DNA of 64,000 nucleotides from Skermanella rosea (GCF_016806835.2 NZ_CP086111.1:5325471-5389470), one strand, 5' to 3'. Shown: positions 51,943-62,031, counted from the first letter of the stretch. The notes: generated by a model from the sequence alone, not told the origin. Program-made: numbers and translations.

Positions 51943-54900
51943 TTATGCTAATTGTGGCTCGCGCGCCACATAGGCTTTTATGCCAAGTGTTTCCTCTGAC
52001 TTTTGGGGGCGCTGAGCGCGGATGATGTTCCAGAGCCGGGCGGAAACGCGCTCCCAGCTGCAGGAAACAAGCCAGTCGCGTTGCCGGGCCAGCAGGGCCT
52101 CGATCTCCGGGCCGCCTTCCAGCACCTCGATCAGGCCCCGTGCCATGTCCTCGGGCGAGGTTCCCGGCAACCGGATCGTTACCGGGGAAACGTCGTCGAA
52201 GATCGCCAGGGGAGTCACCGCCACCGGGCGTCCGCTGGCCAGCCCCATGCGGACGGCGGCGCTCGCCGATTCCTGGGTGTGCTGGTACGGGTAGACGACG
52301 ACGTCGGCCAGGGTCAGCAGGCCGATGGCGACGTTTTCCTCAAGATAGTCGGTCAGCAGGGTGACGGAGTCGCCGAGGCCCAGTTCGTCGATGGTCCGGC
52401 GCAGCGCCGCGCACTCGTCCGCCGATTCCTGCGCCGGATAGAGCGCGTTGGCCATCAGCAGATGGAGCTTCGGATCGGCCCCGCGCATCAGGGCGAAGGC
52501 CTGGAGCAGCTCCCGCAGGCCCTTGTGAGGCAGCAGGAAGCCGAAGCTGGCGATCACGCGGCGGTCCGCCAGGCCGTGGTCGCGCCGCAGCCGGGCGCTG
52601 TCGAGGTCCGGCGTGCCCTGCTGTCCCATGGGGAACAGCGCGACATTGTCCACCAGCCCGAACCCCTTGAGGCAGTTGAGGTCGTGGACGCCGTGGACGA
52701 ACAGCCGGCGCGCCCGGCGCAGCGACTCGACGGCGGTGGAGAGCGAGATGAACAGGTCGGGCTTCCGCACGTCGGCCGTCGCGTGAAGGAAGACATAGAC
52801 CTGCCGCCCCTGGTCCACCAGCCGGTCGATCAGGCGCGCGAAGGCCGCGAGCTGGAACAGGCCGAAATTGAACTGAAGCACGACCGAGTCGGCACCGTCG
52901 GCGATGATCCGGTCGTGCAGTTCGTCGAGCGGGTCGCTCCACCCCGCGTCCCAGCAGCGGACGACTTCGGGGCCGTCCGGATCGATGCATTGGGCGTTGC
53001 GGTTCGCCAGCACGGTCAGGCGGCCGGGCGGAACGCCGGCGGCCAGCGCCATGGAATAGCTGGCGATGCCGCACCGGGCGTTCCAGGTGGAAACCCAGGC
53101 GACACGCGGCACGGGGGCCGGTACCGGCTGGTCGGCGAGCGAATCGACGGCATGCCGCACGCGCGCCGCGACGGCTTCGGCGCCGTAGGTCCGGCGGATC
53201 AGGGCCTCGGCCGCCCCGGTGCGGCGGCGGCGCTCCTCCGGCGAGGCCGAGCGGACCGCGCGCATCGCCCGGGCGAGATCGTCCACGCAGGGTTCGGCCC
53301 AGACGGAATGGGGCAGGTTGAAATGGGTCCGGGCATAGGCGAAGCGGTAATCGACCAGCCAGGCCGTCTCGTCGGTGCAGAAGTCGGCCTGCCCGCCATA
53401 GGCGGTGACGACGACCGGCATGCCGTACAGCATCGCCTCCGCCATGGGCATCCCGAAGCCCTCGCCCCGGGTGGGCGAGACGAAGGCGTCGCACAGTTTG
53501 TAGAGTGTCGCCAGCGTCCCGGCCGGCAGATCCCGGTTGATCAGGAAAACCGGGGCATGGTCGGGATGGCGCGCCCTGAGGTCGGCGAGCTGCCGCTCGA
53601 TCTCGTTATGGGGATTGGGGAAGGTCTTCACCACGAGATAGACCGGGTCGCGGCGGTCGAACGCCCTGCCCCATGCCTCCAGCAGCACGTCGGCACCCTT
53701 GCGGGGGAAACACGACGAGATGTGCAGGAAACCGAAGCCGGAAGCCCCGTCCAGCTCGGGGATGCGCTCGTCGGACGGCGGGACCGAAAGGACGTGGTCG
53801 ATGCCGGTGCCGGCGACATGGACAGGGGCGACGACTCCGTTATCCTCCAGCACCTTGCCGGTATAGCTGCTGAGTACCGTCACGACGTCCAGGGTTCGGT
53901 TGAACCCGTCCACCCATTCGGCGGGGAAGCCGGACTCTTCCCAGCCGTAGCACAGCAGGCCCCGGACGACCCCCTTCATGTCGTCGACCCTGGGCGGGTA
54001 GATGTTGCGCATCACCACGTCGGCCGGCCCTTCCTCCAGGCCGCGCTCCCACATCGCGGCGGCCTCGGGGTTGGCGGCCAGGAAGGCCTGGTCGGCGGGA
54101 TAGCGGCCGGGGCCGTCCATGGCGCACAGGGCGACATCCCCGCCTCCGGACCCGGGGGCGCCGCGGCGCAGGCCCAGGGCGACTTCCCGGTTCACGATGG
54201 CGAGGCTGTAGGAGCTGTCGAACGGACCTTCGATCCGCCAGGAGACCGGCTCGCGGAACGCCGCCGGCTCCGGCACGGTTTCGGGAACGGCGAAGCCGAT
54301 CCCGTTCAGGAAGGAGATGAAGGACGCGATCAGCCTCTCCGGCCGATAGCGCGCGAGGGCGTCGCGCTGGCCCTGGAGCACCCGGCGGCGGAGCGGCGGC
54401 TCCTCCAGCAGCAGGCGCGCCGCGGCGGCGATCCGATCCGGGGACTTCTCGTCGAACAGGATCCCGCCGGAGCCCAGCGTCTCGGCGATGCAGGACCCGG
54501 CATAGGCCAGGATCGGCACGTCGAAGGCGTTCGCCTCGACCAGGGGCATGCCGAACCCTTCGTGCTCGCTCAGGCACAGGAACAGGTCGGCCGCCCGGTA
54601 ATGGGCGTAGAGCTGGTCCTCCGGGATCTTGCCGGTCAGCACGACCGACCCGTCCAGGCCCCGCTCGGCGATCAGGCGGCGGAGATGGGCGCCGTAGCCG
54701 GCCGAGGATTCGCCACCGACCAGCAGCAGCCGCACCGGCCGGGACAGGCGGCCGGTCAGTTCGGCGACCACCTCGACCAGCTCGTGCTGGCACTTGTTCT
54801 CGCAGATTCGGCCGACGAACAGGATGTTGGCCGGCCCGGCCAGCCGCTCGGCCGTGCCGCGGTCCCAGGGAGCCTGGCGCAGCCGGTCCAGGTCCACCAG

Positions 54901-55359
54901 CAGCGGGATCGTGGCGACGGGACCGTAGCCGAGCGCCACCAGCTCGTCCGCGCTGTAGGTGGACATGGCGATGGCCCCGGCGAACTGCCCGGCCGCCCAG
55001 TCCGCGATCTGCCGGCGCCCCAGGTTCGAATAGTGGTGGAACGGGTTGTCGGGGGAGAAGAACCCGGCCGGCGTGATATTGTGGTACGCCAGGATCTTCG
55101 GGCTGGAGACCTGCTCGACCCAGCGATGATGATCGTGGCCCATGGAATACTGGACAATGAGCAACTGGTCCGGGGCGTCCCGGTACTCGTCGATCGAGCG
55201 GATCTCGCCCGCGAGTTCGGGCGCCACATGGACGACGTAGATCTCGGACTCAAGGCCGAGGGACCGCAGCAGCCGGCGGGTGAACAGCATGCCGTTGGTC
55301 ACGCCGTCGCCGTAGGCCGAACCGCCATGGAACTGGTGGATCGCGCGCAGATGCTTCAT
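51943..55359 (-). CDS. Large glycosyltransferase with three tandem GT-B (family 4-like) domains
   Basis: Protein of 1138 aa. Domain 1 (about 1-365) has FVGRICENKCQHELVE and SEHEGFGMPLVEANAF. Domain 2 (about 385-760) has HISSCFPRKGADVLLEAW and SPTRGEGFGMPMAEAMLYG. Domain 3 (about 770-1115) has IASFGFLLPHKGLRELLQAF and a weaker YPYQHTQESASAAVRMGLASG. Domains 1 and 2 keep the E-x7-E nucleotide-sugar motif; in domain 3 it is altered. ATG at 55359 is preceded by GAAGGA, which makes the TTG at 55377 unlikely. It lies downstream of the export and methyltransferase genes, so it probably builds the exported polysaccharide, adding two or three different sugars. Confidence 0.9.
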   Translation of the reverse strand: MKHLRAIHQFHGGSAYGDGVTNGMLFTRRLLRSLGLESEIYVVHVAPELAGEIRSIDEYRDAPDQLLIVQYSMGHDHHRWVEQVSSPKILAYHNITPAGFFSPDNPFHHYSNLGRRQIADWAAGQFAGAIAMSTYSADELVALGYGPVATIPLLVDLDRLRQAPWDRGTAERLAGPANILFVGRICENKCQHELVEVVAELTGRLSRPVRLLLVGGESSAGYGAHLRRLIAERGLDGSVVLTGKIPEDQLYAHYRAADLFLCLSEHEGFGMPLVEANAFDVPILAYAGSCIAETLGSGGILFDEKSPDRIAAAARLLLEEPPLRRRVLQGQRDALARYRPERLIASFISFLNGIGFAVPETVPEPAAFREPVSWRIEGPFDSSYSLAIVNREVALGLRRGAPGSGGGDVALCAMDGPGRYPADQAFLAANPEAAAMWERGLEEGPADVVMRNIYPPRVDDMKGVVRGLLCYGWEESGFPAEWVDGFNRTLDVVTVLSSYTGKVLEDNGVVAPVHVAGTGIDHVLSVPPSDERIPELDGASGFGFLHISSCFPRKGADVLLEAWGRAFDRRDPVYLVVKTFPNPHNEIERQLADLRARHPDHAPVFLINRDLPAGTLATLYKLCDAFVSPTRGEGFGMPMAEAMLYGMPVVVTAYGGQADFCTDETAWLVDYRFAYARTHFNLPHSVWAEPCVDDLARAMRAVRSASPEERRRRTGAAEALIRRTYGAEAVAARVRHAVDSLADQPVPAPVPRVAWVSTWNARCGIASYSMALAAGVPPGRLTVLANRNAQCIDPDGPEVVRCWDAGWSDPLDELHDRIIADGADSVVLQFNFGLFQLAAFARLIDRLVDQGRQVYVFLHATADVRKPDLFISLSTAVESLRRARRLFVHGVHDLNCLKGFGLVDNVALFPMGQQGTPDLDSARLRRDHGLADRRVIASFGFLLPHKGLRELLQAFALMRGADPKLHLLMANALYPAQESADECAALRRTIDELGLGDSVTLLTDYLEENVAIGLLTLADVVVYPYQHTQESASAAVRMGLASGRPVAVTPLAIFDDVSPVTIRLPGTSPEDMARGLIEVLEGGPEIEALLARQRDWLVSCSWERVSARLWNIIRAQRPQKSEETLGIKAYVAREPQLA

Positions 55360-55448
55360 CGCGGCAATTTCCTTCAATCTTTTGGTCCTGGGCTTCAGGC
55401 CTGCGCTCTTGCCCTGGAAGCGTGCCGGACGTTCCGGTTCGGGAGAGG

Positions 55449-57104
55449 TCAGACCTTGCGCGCCACGACCGCGTAGTCCTGCGGGCCGTAGAGAAGGTGG
55501 TTGAGGCGTTGCCCGATCACGTCGTCCTGCGGCAGCAGATGGTCGTCGGGGAACGGATGCAGGCGGACGATCTCCGCATCCACGAAGCCCCGCTGCCGGA
55601 CCAGGAACTGGAGCACGGCGGGCGGCAGTGGATTGCGGTGGGTCGGGTCGTTGTAGAAGGTCATGCCGCCGACCAGCAGGTTTTCAGGATTGGGCGTCTC
55701 GAGCAGCAGCACGCCGCCCGGCTCCAGCACCCGCAGGGTCTCGTCCAGCAGATCCGCCAGCACGTCGAGCGGCAGGTGCTCCGCCACGTGGAAGGCGGTC
55801 ACGCCGCCGATGCTGCCGTCCGCCAGCGACCGGAGATGGCCGAGGGCTTCGGCCCGCCGGGCATCCAGTCCACGGGCGCGGCACGCGGAGACCGTGACGT
55901 CGTTGGTGTCGATGCCGTAGGCCGCGAGGCCATGCTCCCTGAGGACTTCCAGCCACTCGCCCCGGCCGCAGCCGATATCCAGCACGGGCCGCTCCGGCGT
56001 GCCGGCGCCGGCCAGGACGATACGGTCGGCATGGACCGCAACCCGTGCCTTGATGTCCTCCCGGCTTCCCCGGAACGCATCCTCGAACTGGGCGTAGAAG
56101 GCGTTGAGCCGGTCGTCCACCGCCCCTTCCCTGGGCGGCGCGGACGGCCCGGCGCCGGGGTCCTGGTGGCTGGAGGTGGTGCCCCGGACCTCCAGGCTGG
56201 CGGACAGGCGGCGCTGCTGGAACAGGACCTCCTGGCGGAGCGCCGCCAGCCGGTGGCGGGTCTCCTGCTCGGCGGACTGCCGCGCCGCCGCCTCGCCGGA
56301 CAATGCCGCCAGGAACTGCGCCTCCAGGGCCCGCCGGTGCTCGGCCGAGGCCCTTTCGGCGGCTTCCCTATGGTCGGCCAAGGCGGCTTCGACGGACTTC
56401 CGGTGATCGGCCAGGGCGGCTTCGGTGGACTCCCGGTGATCGCCTAGGGTGGTGTCGATGGACTCCCGATGATCCCAAAGCGCGGCCCGAAGCTGCTCCA
56501 GCTCGGCCTGGAGACGCTGTTCCGCCTGCCGGTGTTCGGCAAGGGAGGCCCTGACCTGCTCGATCTCCGACCGGAGGGTCGCGATCTCCTGGAAGGGACC
56601 GCGCATCTCCACCCGCATCACGGCGATGTCGCGCTCGGAATCGGTTCGGAGCTGCTGGATTTCCGCACGGACGCCCTGGATCTGGCCGAGGCATCCCTGG
56701 AGCCCGGCATCGACCTGCCCGCGGAACTGCGCTTCCCGGGCTCTCACCCAGGGCTCCTGCGCGGCGGCGAAGTTCCAGGCGTCGCTGGCGCGGGTCAGCG
56801 CGGTATGGGCCGCGGAGCGCGTGTCAGCCAGCCGGGCCAGTCCCCATGCCCAGGACAGCAGCGAACCGACCAGGGGAACGTCGCGCAGCCGGTGCCGGAA
56901 CGGCTGGCCTTCCGACGGGGAAGGTGCCGGAGGAGGAGCGACCGTCGCGGCGACCGCGTCGGGGAACGTCGACAGCACGGGGGCTTGGGCCGGTACGGCG
57001 GGCGCCGGAGCGGGAGCGCTGGCCCTTCGGGGGACCTGGAGTTCCGCCTGGATACGGGAAGTCAACTGCGCAGTATCTACGCGGAAGTTATTCGTCTGCA
57101 GCAT
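55449..57104 (-). CDS. Coiled-coil methyltransferase, WbdD-like O-polysaccharide chain terminator candidate
   Basis: Protein of 551 aa. Residues 25-70 are Ala/Pro-rich. A long coiled coil covers about 115-320, including internal repeats of the type ALADHRxSVEAALADHREA. The SAM-methyltransferase domain occupies about 350-551: motif I VLDIGCGRGEWLE, then AYGIDTND, FHVAEHLP and RVLEPGGVLLLETPNPEN. A coiled coil plus methyltransferase beside Wzm/Wzt is the arrangement of WbdD-type enzymes, whose coiled coil acts as a ruler for chain length. Unlike WbdD, no kinase domain is seen. ATG at 57104 follows GGTGAG. It lies 221 bp after wzt. Confidence 0.85.
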   Translation of the reverse strand: MLQTNNFRVDTAQLTSRIQAELQVPRRASAPAPAPAVPAQAPVLSTFPDAVAATVAPPPAPSPSEGQPFRHRLRDVPLVGSLLSWAWGLARLADTRSAAHTALTRASDAWNFAAAQEPWVRAREAQFRGQVDAGLQGCLGQIQGVRAEIQQLRTDSERDIAVMRVEMRGPFQEIATLRSEIEQVRASLAEHRQAEQRLQAELEQLRAALWDHRESIDTTLGDHRESTEAALADHRKSVEAALADHREAAERASAEHRRALEAQFLAALSGEAAARQSAEQETRHRLAALRQEVLFQQRRLSASLEVRGTTSSHQDPGAGPSAPPREGAVDDRLNAFYAQFEDAFRGSREDIKARVAVHADRIVLAGAGTPERPVLDIGCGRGEWLEVLREHGLAAYGIDTNDVTVSACRARGLDARRAEALGHLRSLADGSIGGVTAFHVAEHLPLDVLADLLDETLRVLEPGGVLLLETPNPENLLVGGMTFYNDPTHRNPLPPAVLQFLVRQRGFVDAEIVRLHPFPDDHLLPQDDVIGQRLNHLLYGPQDYAVVARKV

Positions 57105-57325
57105 GAACGCTCACCGTGGGACAACTCAAGCTCTGATGCGCATGCATCTTGCGGATCCGTAAGCACTGCCCGCTCTTTCGGTCAGCACGACATCAGCATC
57201 GCCGCTGTCATCAGGCGCTCTTTTTGGCATTTCATCGGGGCCGCGTCTCCACTGTTTCGACGCGCTAACCCCAAAGAGGAAGTTGTCCTGTAAAATGCTG
57301 TCTTCATTGGATCCTGTGCCGGACG

Positions 57326-58519
57326 TCAGCGCACGTGCAGGTCCGGCTGGAGGCGGCACATCCCGGCGAAGACGGGGCCGCGGATACCGGCGACCTCGAA
57401 AGTCGTGATGCGGTCGTGCCAGTGGAAGCACTGATCCACATGGGACTCCCGGGTATGGAGCGCCGCGGTGATGGTGTATTTGCCGGGGCTGATATCCATC
57501 GGCATGGTGAAATCGACATGCCGGTGCTCGCCCTCCTCTATTGAGAGGGGCTGGTCGAGCAGGTAGGTGTTGATCCCGAAGATGTCCTGGCCGAACCGGT
57601 CGCGGATCATGATGCCGACCGTGAAATCCTCCACGCTCCGGTTGGCGCGGAAACTGACGGAGATGTTCGTCGTCTCGCCCGAGCTGACCACCTCGGCGTT
57701 GGAGCCTTCGCCGGCCACGGTCACGGAAAGGATCTCCAGCTCGCGGCTGCCGTAGGATGTCTCCGCGCCGTTGGACAGCTCGGGCCGCTCCACCTGGATG
57801 GCCGTCCTGGCGAGCTGGAAATTATAGGCGTTGACGACCCGCTCGGGATCGCCGTCCTCGACCACCCGCCCCTGTTCCAGCAGGATCGCCCGGTCGCACA
57901 GCACCTTGATCGAGTTCATCTCGTGCGAGACGAAGATGATCGAACCGCCGCCGGCGCGGAACTCGCGGATCCGCTTCATGCATTTCTGCTGGAAATGCGC
58001 GTCGCCCACGGACAGGGCCTCGTCGACCACGAAGCAGCGGGGGTCGGCATGGATGGCGACGCTGAAGGCCAGCCGCATCAGCATGCCGGACGAGTAGGTC
58101 TTCAGGGCCTGGTCGAGGAACTTGCCGAGTTCGCTGAACTCGGCGATGGCTTGGCGCTTCCCGTCGATCTCCTCGCCCGACATCCCGAGCATCAGGCCGT
58201 TGGATCGGATGTTGGCCCAGCCGGAAAGCTCATGGTTGAAGCCGGTGCCGAGTTCCAGCAGGCCGGTGATCTTGCCGCTCGTTTCCACGGTGCCCTTGTC
58301 GGGCAGCAGGATGCCGGTCAGGAGCTTGAGCAGGGTGGACTTGCCGGCCCCGTTCCGGCCGACGATGCCGACCGTTTCCCCGTCCGCCACCGTGAAGGTC
58401 ACGTCCCGGAGCGCCGTATGGACCGTGTGGCGGGTGCGGCCGGTCAGGATCTCCTTCAGCCGGTCCGACGGCTTGCGGTAGAGATGGAAGGTCTTGTGGA
58501 GGTTTTCGACACGGATCAT
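57326..58519 (-). CDS. wzt: Polysaccharide export ABC ATPase with C-terminal carbohydrate-binding domain (Wzt)
   Basis: Protein of 397 aa. The NBD at 1-245 has Walker A GRNGAGKST, the polysaccharide-exporter signature TYSSGMLMRLAFSVA, Walker B CFVVDEALSVGD and FVSHE. Residues 255-397 form the Wzt C-terminal beta-sandwich (NISVSFRANRSVEDFTVGIMI and ISPGKYTITAALHTRE in part), which in characterised systems binds the modified end of the O-polysaccharide. This fits the methyltransferase gene nearby. ATG at 58519 overlaps the wzm stop by one base. Confidence 0.93.
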   Translation of the reverse strand: MIRVENLHKTFHLYRKPSDRLKEILTGRTRHTVHTALRDVTFTVADGETVGIVGRNGAGKSTLLKLLTGILLPDKGTVETSGKITGLLELGTGFNHELSGWANIRSNGLMLGMSGEEIDGKRQAIAEFSELGKFLDQALKTYSSGMLMRLAFSVAIHADPRCFVVDEALSVGDAHFQQKCMKRIREFRAGGGSIIFVSHEMNSIKVLCDRAILLEQGRVVEDGDPERVVNAYNFQLARTAIQVERPELSNGAETSYGSRELEILSVTVAGEGSNAEVVSSGETTNISVSFRANRSVEDFTVGIMIRDRFGQDIFGINTYLLDQPLSIEEGEHRHVDFTMPMDISPGKYTITAALHTRESHVDQCFHWHDRITTFEVAGIRGPVFAGMCRLQPDLHVR

Positions 58520-59334
58520 CAGAGGAAATCCCGGATATCGCGCTCGAGCGCGCGGAGCATCAGCAGCGAGGCGGCGAGCAGGACGCCGCCGGTCACCGCG
58601 AGCGTGACCATGTCGTCAACCACCGGCATGCCGCCGTGGACGAAGATCTCATGGTAGCTTTCGATGAACAGCATCGACGGGTTCAGCTCCAGCCAGCCGC
58701 GGATCCCTTCCGGCACGATGTCCGCCACATAGACGATCGGGGTGAACCAGAACCAGAGCTGGAGCACGATGCCGACGATTTCCTTGACGTCGCGGATGAA
58801 GACGATCAGGCAGGCGCAGATCAGCCCGATCGAGAAGGCGAGCACCTGCTGCAGGACGAAGATGAGCGGCACGAACAGGATCCCGGCCCCGAGAGGGTGG
58901 CCGAAGGCGATCAGGTACATCAGGAAGACGGCCATGGTCACGGCGAAGGTCACCGCCTCCGACAGGACGATGTAGCTGGCCAGCAGCGGCATCGACAGGC
59001 GGACCTTGGACAGGATGTGCTTCTTGTCCAGGAACACGGTCGTCACGCGCGAGATCGTGTTGGCGAAGGCGGTCCAGGGCACCACGCCCGCGACCAGATA
59101 GACGCTGTAGGCGTAGGTGTCGGAGTTGCCGGGCAGCCGGGCTCCCATGATCTGGGAAAAGATCAGGGTGAAGATCGTCACCTGCACCAGGGGCCAGATC
59201 AGGACCCAGGCCAGCCCCAGGACGGATCCGGAATACCTGTCGACGAAATCCTGTCTTGTCCAGTTGACGACCGTACCAAGGTTGAAATTCGAACGGTCAG
59301 AACGTCGGCGCCGCGAAAGCATCGGCAATGTCAT
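58519..59334 (-). CDS. wzm: Polysaccharide export ABC permease (Wzm)
   Basis: Inner-membrane protein of 271 aa of the ABC2 polysaccharide-exporter family. The amphipathic N-terminal VVNWTRQDFVDRYSGSVLGLAW leads into six helices, with the family landmarks PWTAFANTISRVTTVFLDKKHI and LWFWFTPIVYVADIVPE. It forms the channel for undecaprenyl-linked polysaccharide with Wzt. ATG at 59334 follows CAGGGAC; ATG at 59322 is an alternative. It opens the wzm-wzt-methyltransferase-glycosyltransferase series. Confidence 0.92.
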   Translation of the reverse strand: MTLPMLSRRRRSDRSNFNLGTVVNWTRQDFVDRYSGSVLGLAWVLIWPLVQVTIFTLIFSQIMGARLPGNSDTYAYSVYLVAGVVPWTAFANTISRVTTVFLDKKHILSKVRLSMPLLASYIVLSEAVTFAVTMAVFLMYLIAFGHPLGAGILFVPLIFVLQQVLAFSIGLICACLIVFIRDVKEIVGIVLQLWFWFTPIVYVADIVPEGIRGWLELNPSMLFIESYHEIFVHGGMPVVDDMVTLAVTGGVLLAASLLMLRALERDIRDFL

Positions 59335-59497
59335 CTTTGTCCCTGTATTGAACTTTCCTGCCCTGAGGCCGGCGGGACTTTTGCACAACAGGCCATCATC
59401 GTCACTGACTAAACCGGCTGGGCGGCCGCAATGCCCCTATGCTTTTCCGCCGTTCCCGCTCCGCGATCCGGGGCGCCGCCCCGACGCAACAGGCCGC

Positions 59498-60058
59498 TCA
59501 GCGCAGCCAGCCGCGCTCCTCGATCAGGTCCTCGGTGCGCCGGGCCACCGTCCGCATGTCGGCGCCTTCCGCCCGCCAATGGGCGCGGGCGCGGGCCAGT
59601 TCGTCCAGGTGGTCTTCCCAGTCCGGCTGGAACAGGTCTTCCAGGTAGCGGCGCAGGCGCTGGGCCAGACCGGGGCTCTTGCCGCCGGTCGAAATGGAGA
59701 GCAGCAGGTCGCCGCGGCGGACCTGGGACGGGGTGTGGAAGTCGCACAGGGGCTTGACGTCCTCGACATTGACCAGGCGGCCGAGCGCCCGGCAGCGTGC
59801 GGCCAGGTCGGCCGCGACGCCGGGATCGAGGTCGACGATATAGATCACCTGGAAGGCGGCGAGGTCGCCGTCGGTCGGCAGGCGGCGGATCAGCCGCTCG
59901 CCGGCCGACGCCGCCAATGCTTCGTCGGGCGCTTCGGAGAAGACGGTCAGCCGCCGCGCCCCGGCCTGGTCCAGCTGCTTCAGCCGCTTGGTTGCCAGTT
60001 GCCCGGCTCCGACCAGCGCGACCGAGACGTGATCCAGGTCCAGGACGATGGGAAACAC
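59498..60058 (-). CDS. Precorrin-2 dehydrogenase / siroheme synthase N-terminal domain protein
   Basis: Protein of 186 aa equal to the CysG N-terminal (Met8-like) module: Rossmann motif VALVGAGQLATKRLKQL at about residues 12-28, VNVEDVKPLCDFHTPS and the RGDLLLSISTGGKSPGLAQRLR segment typical of CysG-B. It oxidises precorrin-2 to sirohydrochlorin with NAD+ and may insert iron to give siroheme, the cofactor of the sulfite reductase encoded just upstream. GTG at 60058 overlaps the cysI stop (TAGTG). The uroporphyrinogen methyltransferase half of CysG is not fused and must be encoded elsewhere. Confidence 0.93.
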   Translation of the reverse strand: MFPIVLDLDHVSVALVGAGQLATKRLKQLDQAGARRLTVFSEAPDEALAASAGERLIRRLPTDGDLAAFQVIYIVDLDPGVAADLAARCRALGRLVNVEDVKPLCDFHTPSQVRRGDLLLSISTGGKSPGLAQRLRRYLEDLFQPDWEDHLDELARARAHWRAEGADMRTVARRTEDLIEERGWLR

Positions 60059-61818
60059 TAGTCGGCCTCCACCAAGTCGCCAGCATTGCCCCCGGCCTCG
60101 GCGCCGTCGGGCTTGACCAATGCTGTCGCCCGCTCCAGGCCGAGGCGGTTCAGGAAATCGCCGAAGCCCTCGCCCTGGTCGCGCTGGGCCGCGAACTCGG
60201 CGAACAGCGGGGCCAGGGTCTCCGGCACGTCGTCCTCGGGAACGCGGTCGAGCAGCTTCCAGTTCAGCCGGGTGCACTCGAAATCGCCGCCGACATAGAG
60301 GGCGAAGTGGCCGGGCATGCGGCCGACCAGCCCGATGTCGCCGGCATAGGGCCGGGCGCAGCCGTTGGGGCAGCCGGTGATGCGGATGCTGAGGCGTTCC
60401 TGCGCCAAGCCGTAGCGGGCCATGACCTCGGCGATCCGGTCGATCATCGGGGTGCGGATCCGCTCCGCCTCGGTCAGGGCCAGGCCGCAGGTCGGCAGCG
60501 CCGGGCAGGCCAGCGACCAGCGGTGGACCGGCAGCAGGTCCTCGGCGAACTGGACGCCGTGGTCGCGCAGCGTCTGCTCGATGCCGGCGCGGTCCTCGTC
60601 CCGGATGTCGGCCAGGATCAGGTCCTGGGTCGGCATCAGCACCAGCGCCGGCTGGAACCGGGTCGCCACCTCGCGCAGCGCCGTGCGCAGCTTGACCGAG
60701 TCGGTGTCCTGGACACGGCCGCTGGGGATCGCGAGGCCCAGGTACCACAGCCCGTCGCCCTGCTCGTGCCAGCCGAGATGGTCGGCGACCTGGAACGGCG
60801 GCATCGGGCGCGGGTCTTCCAGGGTGCGGCCCAGGACGCGCTCCATCTCCGACTTGAACCAGGGCAGGCCGCGCTCGTCGATGGTGTATTTCAGGCGGGC
60901 GTGGCGGCGGTTGGTCCGATCGCCGTAATCGCGCTGGACGATGACCACGGCCTCGACCGCCTTGATCAGGTCGTCGGGCTCGACGAAGGCGACGAAGCTG
61001 GCGAGCCTCGGATAGGTCTTCGGCTTGTTATGGGTCATGCCCAGGCCGCCGCCGACCGCGAAATTGTACCCGACCAGCGTGTCGCCCTCGTACAATGCCA
61101 CGATGCCCAGGTCGTTGGTCAGCACGTCGACCGAATTGTCCTCCGGCACACCGAGGCCGATCTTGAACTTCCGGGGCAAGTATGTCGTGCCGTAGATCGG
61201 CTCGATCTCCGGCTCGCCCAGGATCTGCTCGCCGTCCAGCCAGATCTCGTGGTAGGCGCGGGTATGCGGCAGCAGATGGTCGGATATGCGCTTGGCGTCC
61301 GACGCCAGACGCTCGGTGATCGGGCTGCGCACGGGAGCGGGCATGGCAGTCACGTTGCGGACCACGTCGCCGCAGGCGCCCAGCGTGGTGATCATGGTGG
61401 CGTTGATGTCGGCGATCGTGCCCTTGAGGTCGGACTTGACGACGCCGTGGAACTGGATCGCCTGCCGGGTCGTGATCCGGATCGTATGGTTGGCGCGGCG
61501 GTCGGCAAGGGCGTCCAGGTCCAGGTACTGCCGCGACGTCAGGCGGCCGGCCGGGATGCGGGCACGGACCATGAATTCCCACTTCTTCTCCGCCTTCTGC
61601 TGCTTCAGCTCGGTCGCGGAGTCGCGGTCGTATCCCTGGTAGGTCCCGTGGAATTTCAGCAGGTTGTATTCGTCCTCGGTGAATTTCACCAGGTCGCTGT
61701 TCAACGTCTCAGCGATGCTGCCGCGCAGCAGCGCGCTCGCCTGCTTGACGCCTTCGACCTGCGAAAGCTTCGGGGTCGGGGCGGGCTTCTTCGCGGGGAG
61801 GTCTTGGGACTGTGACAT
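60058..61818 (-). CDS. cysI: Sulfite (nitrite/sulfite) reductase, siroheme and [4Fe-4S] hemoprotein
   Basis: Protein of about 586 aa that reduces sulfite to sulfide. The siroheme/[4Fe-4S] cysteines are in ACPALPTCG and GCPNGCARP (CxxxxxC...CxxxC), within the nitrite/sulfite reductase signature. Two ferredoxin-like NIR/SIR repeats are visible (TTRQAIQFHGV and VGYNFAVGGGLGMTH). ATG at 61818 is chosen, with ATG at 61839 also possible; neither has a clear ribosome-binding site. It is divergent from cysH across about 200 bp and coupled to the siroheme gene. Context with cysHDN makes sulfite the substrate, not nitrite. Confidence 0.94.
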   Translation of the reverse strand: MSQSQDLPAKKPAPTPKLSQVEGVKQASALLRGSIAETLNSDLVKFTEDEYNLLKFHGTYQGYDRDSATELKQQKAEKKWEFMVRARIPAGRLTSRQYLDLDALADRRANHTIRITTRQAIQFHGVVKSDLKGTIADINATMITTLGACGDVVRNVTAMPAPVRSPITERLASDAKRISDHLLPHTRAYHEIWLDGEQILGEPEIEPIYGTTYLPRKFKIGLGVPEDNSVDVLTNDLGIVALYEGDTLVGYNFAVGGGLGMTHNKPKTYPRLASFVAFVEPDDLIKAVEAVVIVQRDYGDRTNRRHARLKYTIDERGLPWFKSEMERVLGRTLEDPRPMPPFQVADHLGWHEQGDGLWYLGLAIPSGRVQDTDSVKLRTALREVATRFQPALVLMPTQDLILADIRDEDRAGIEQTLRDHGVQFAEDLLPVHRWSLACPALPTCGLALTEAERIRTPMIDRIAEVMARYGLAQERLSIRITGCPNGCARPYAGDIGLVGRMPGHFALYVGGDFECTRLNWKLLDRVPEDDVPETLAPLFAEFAAQRDQGEGFGDFLNRLGLERATALVKPDGAEAGGNAGDLVEAD

Positions 61819-62031
61819 GGCGACTGACGCTTTATCCATGCATGAGGGGCGGTATCGGGGCCGTGCGAGCATATAAGGTGCTTGAATTTACCAATTCAAC
61901 ACAGAATTTTCGTGTAGATAGGCTGAATGACTCAATGCCGCATGTTAAAAGCGTTGCGGGCTTTCTCCAGACTCGCTAACGTGCAATAGCGAGAGTAAAT
62001 ACATCAACACTTTGTGGATTGTGTTTCGGAC

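Noticed and set aside
51943..55476. Long plus-strand frame opposite the triple glycosyltransferase
   Set aside because: No motif, while the opposite strand has three GT-B domains and a proper start.
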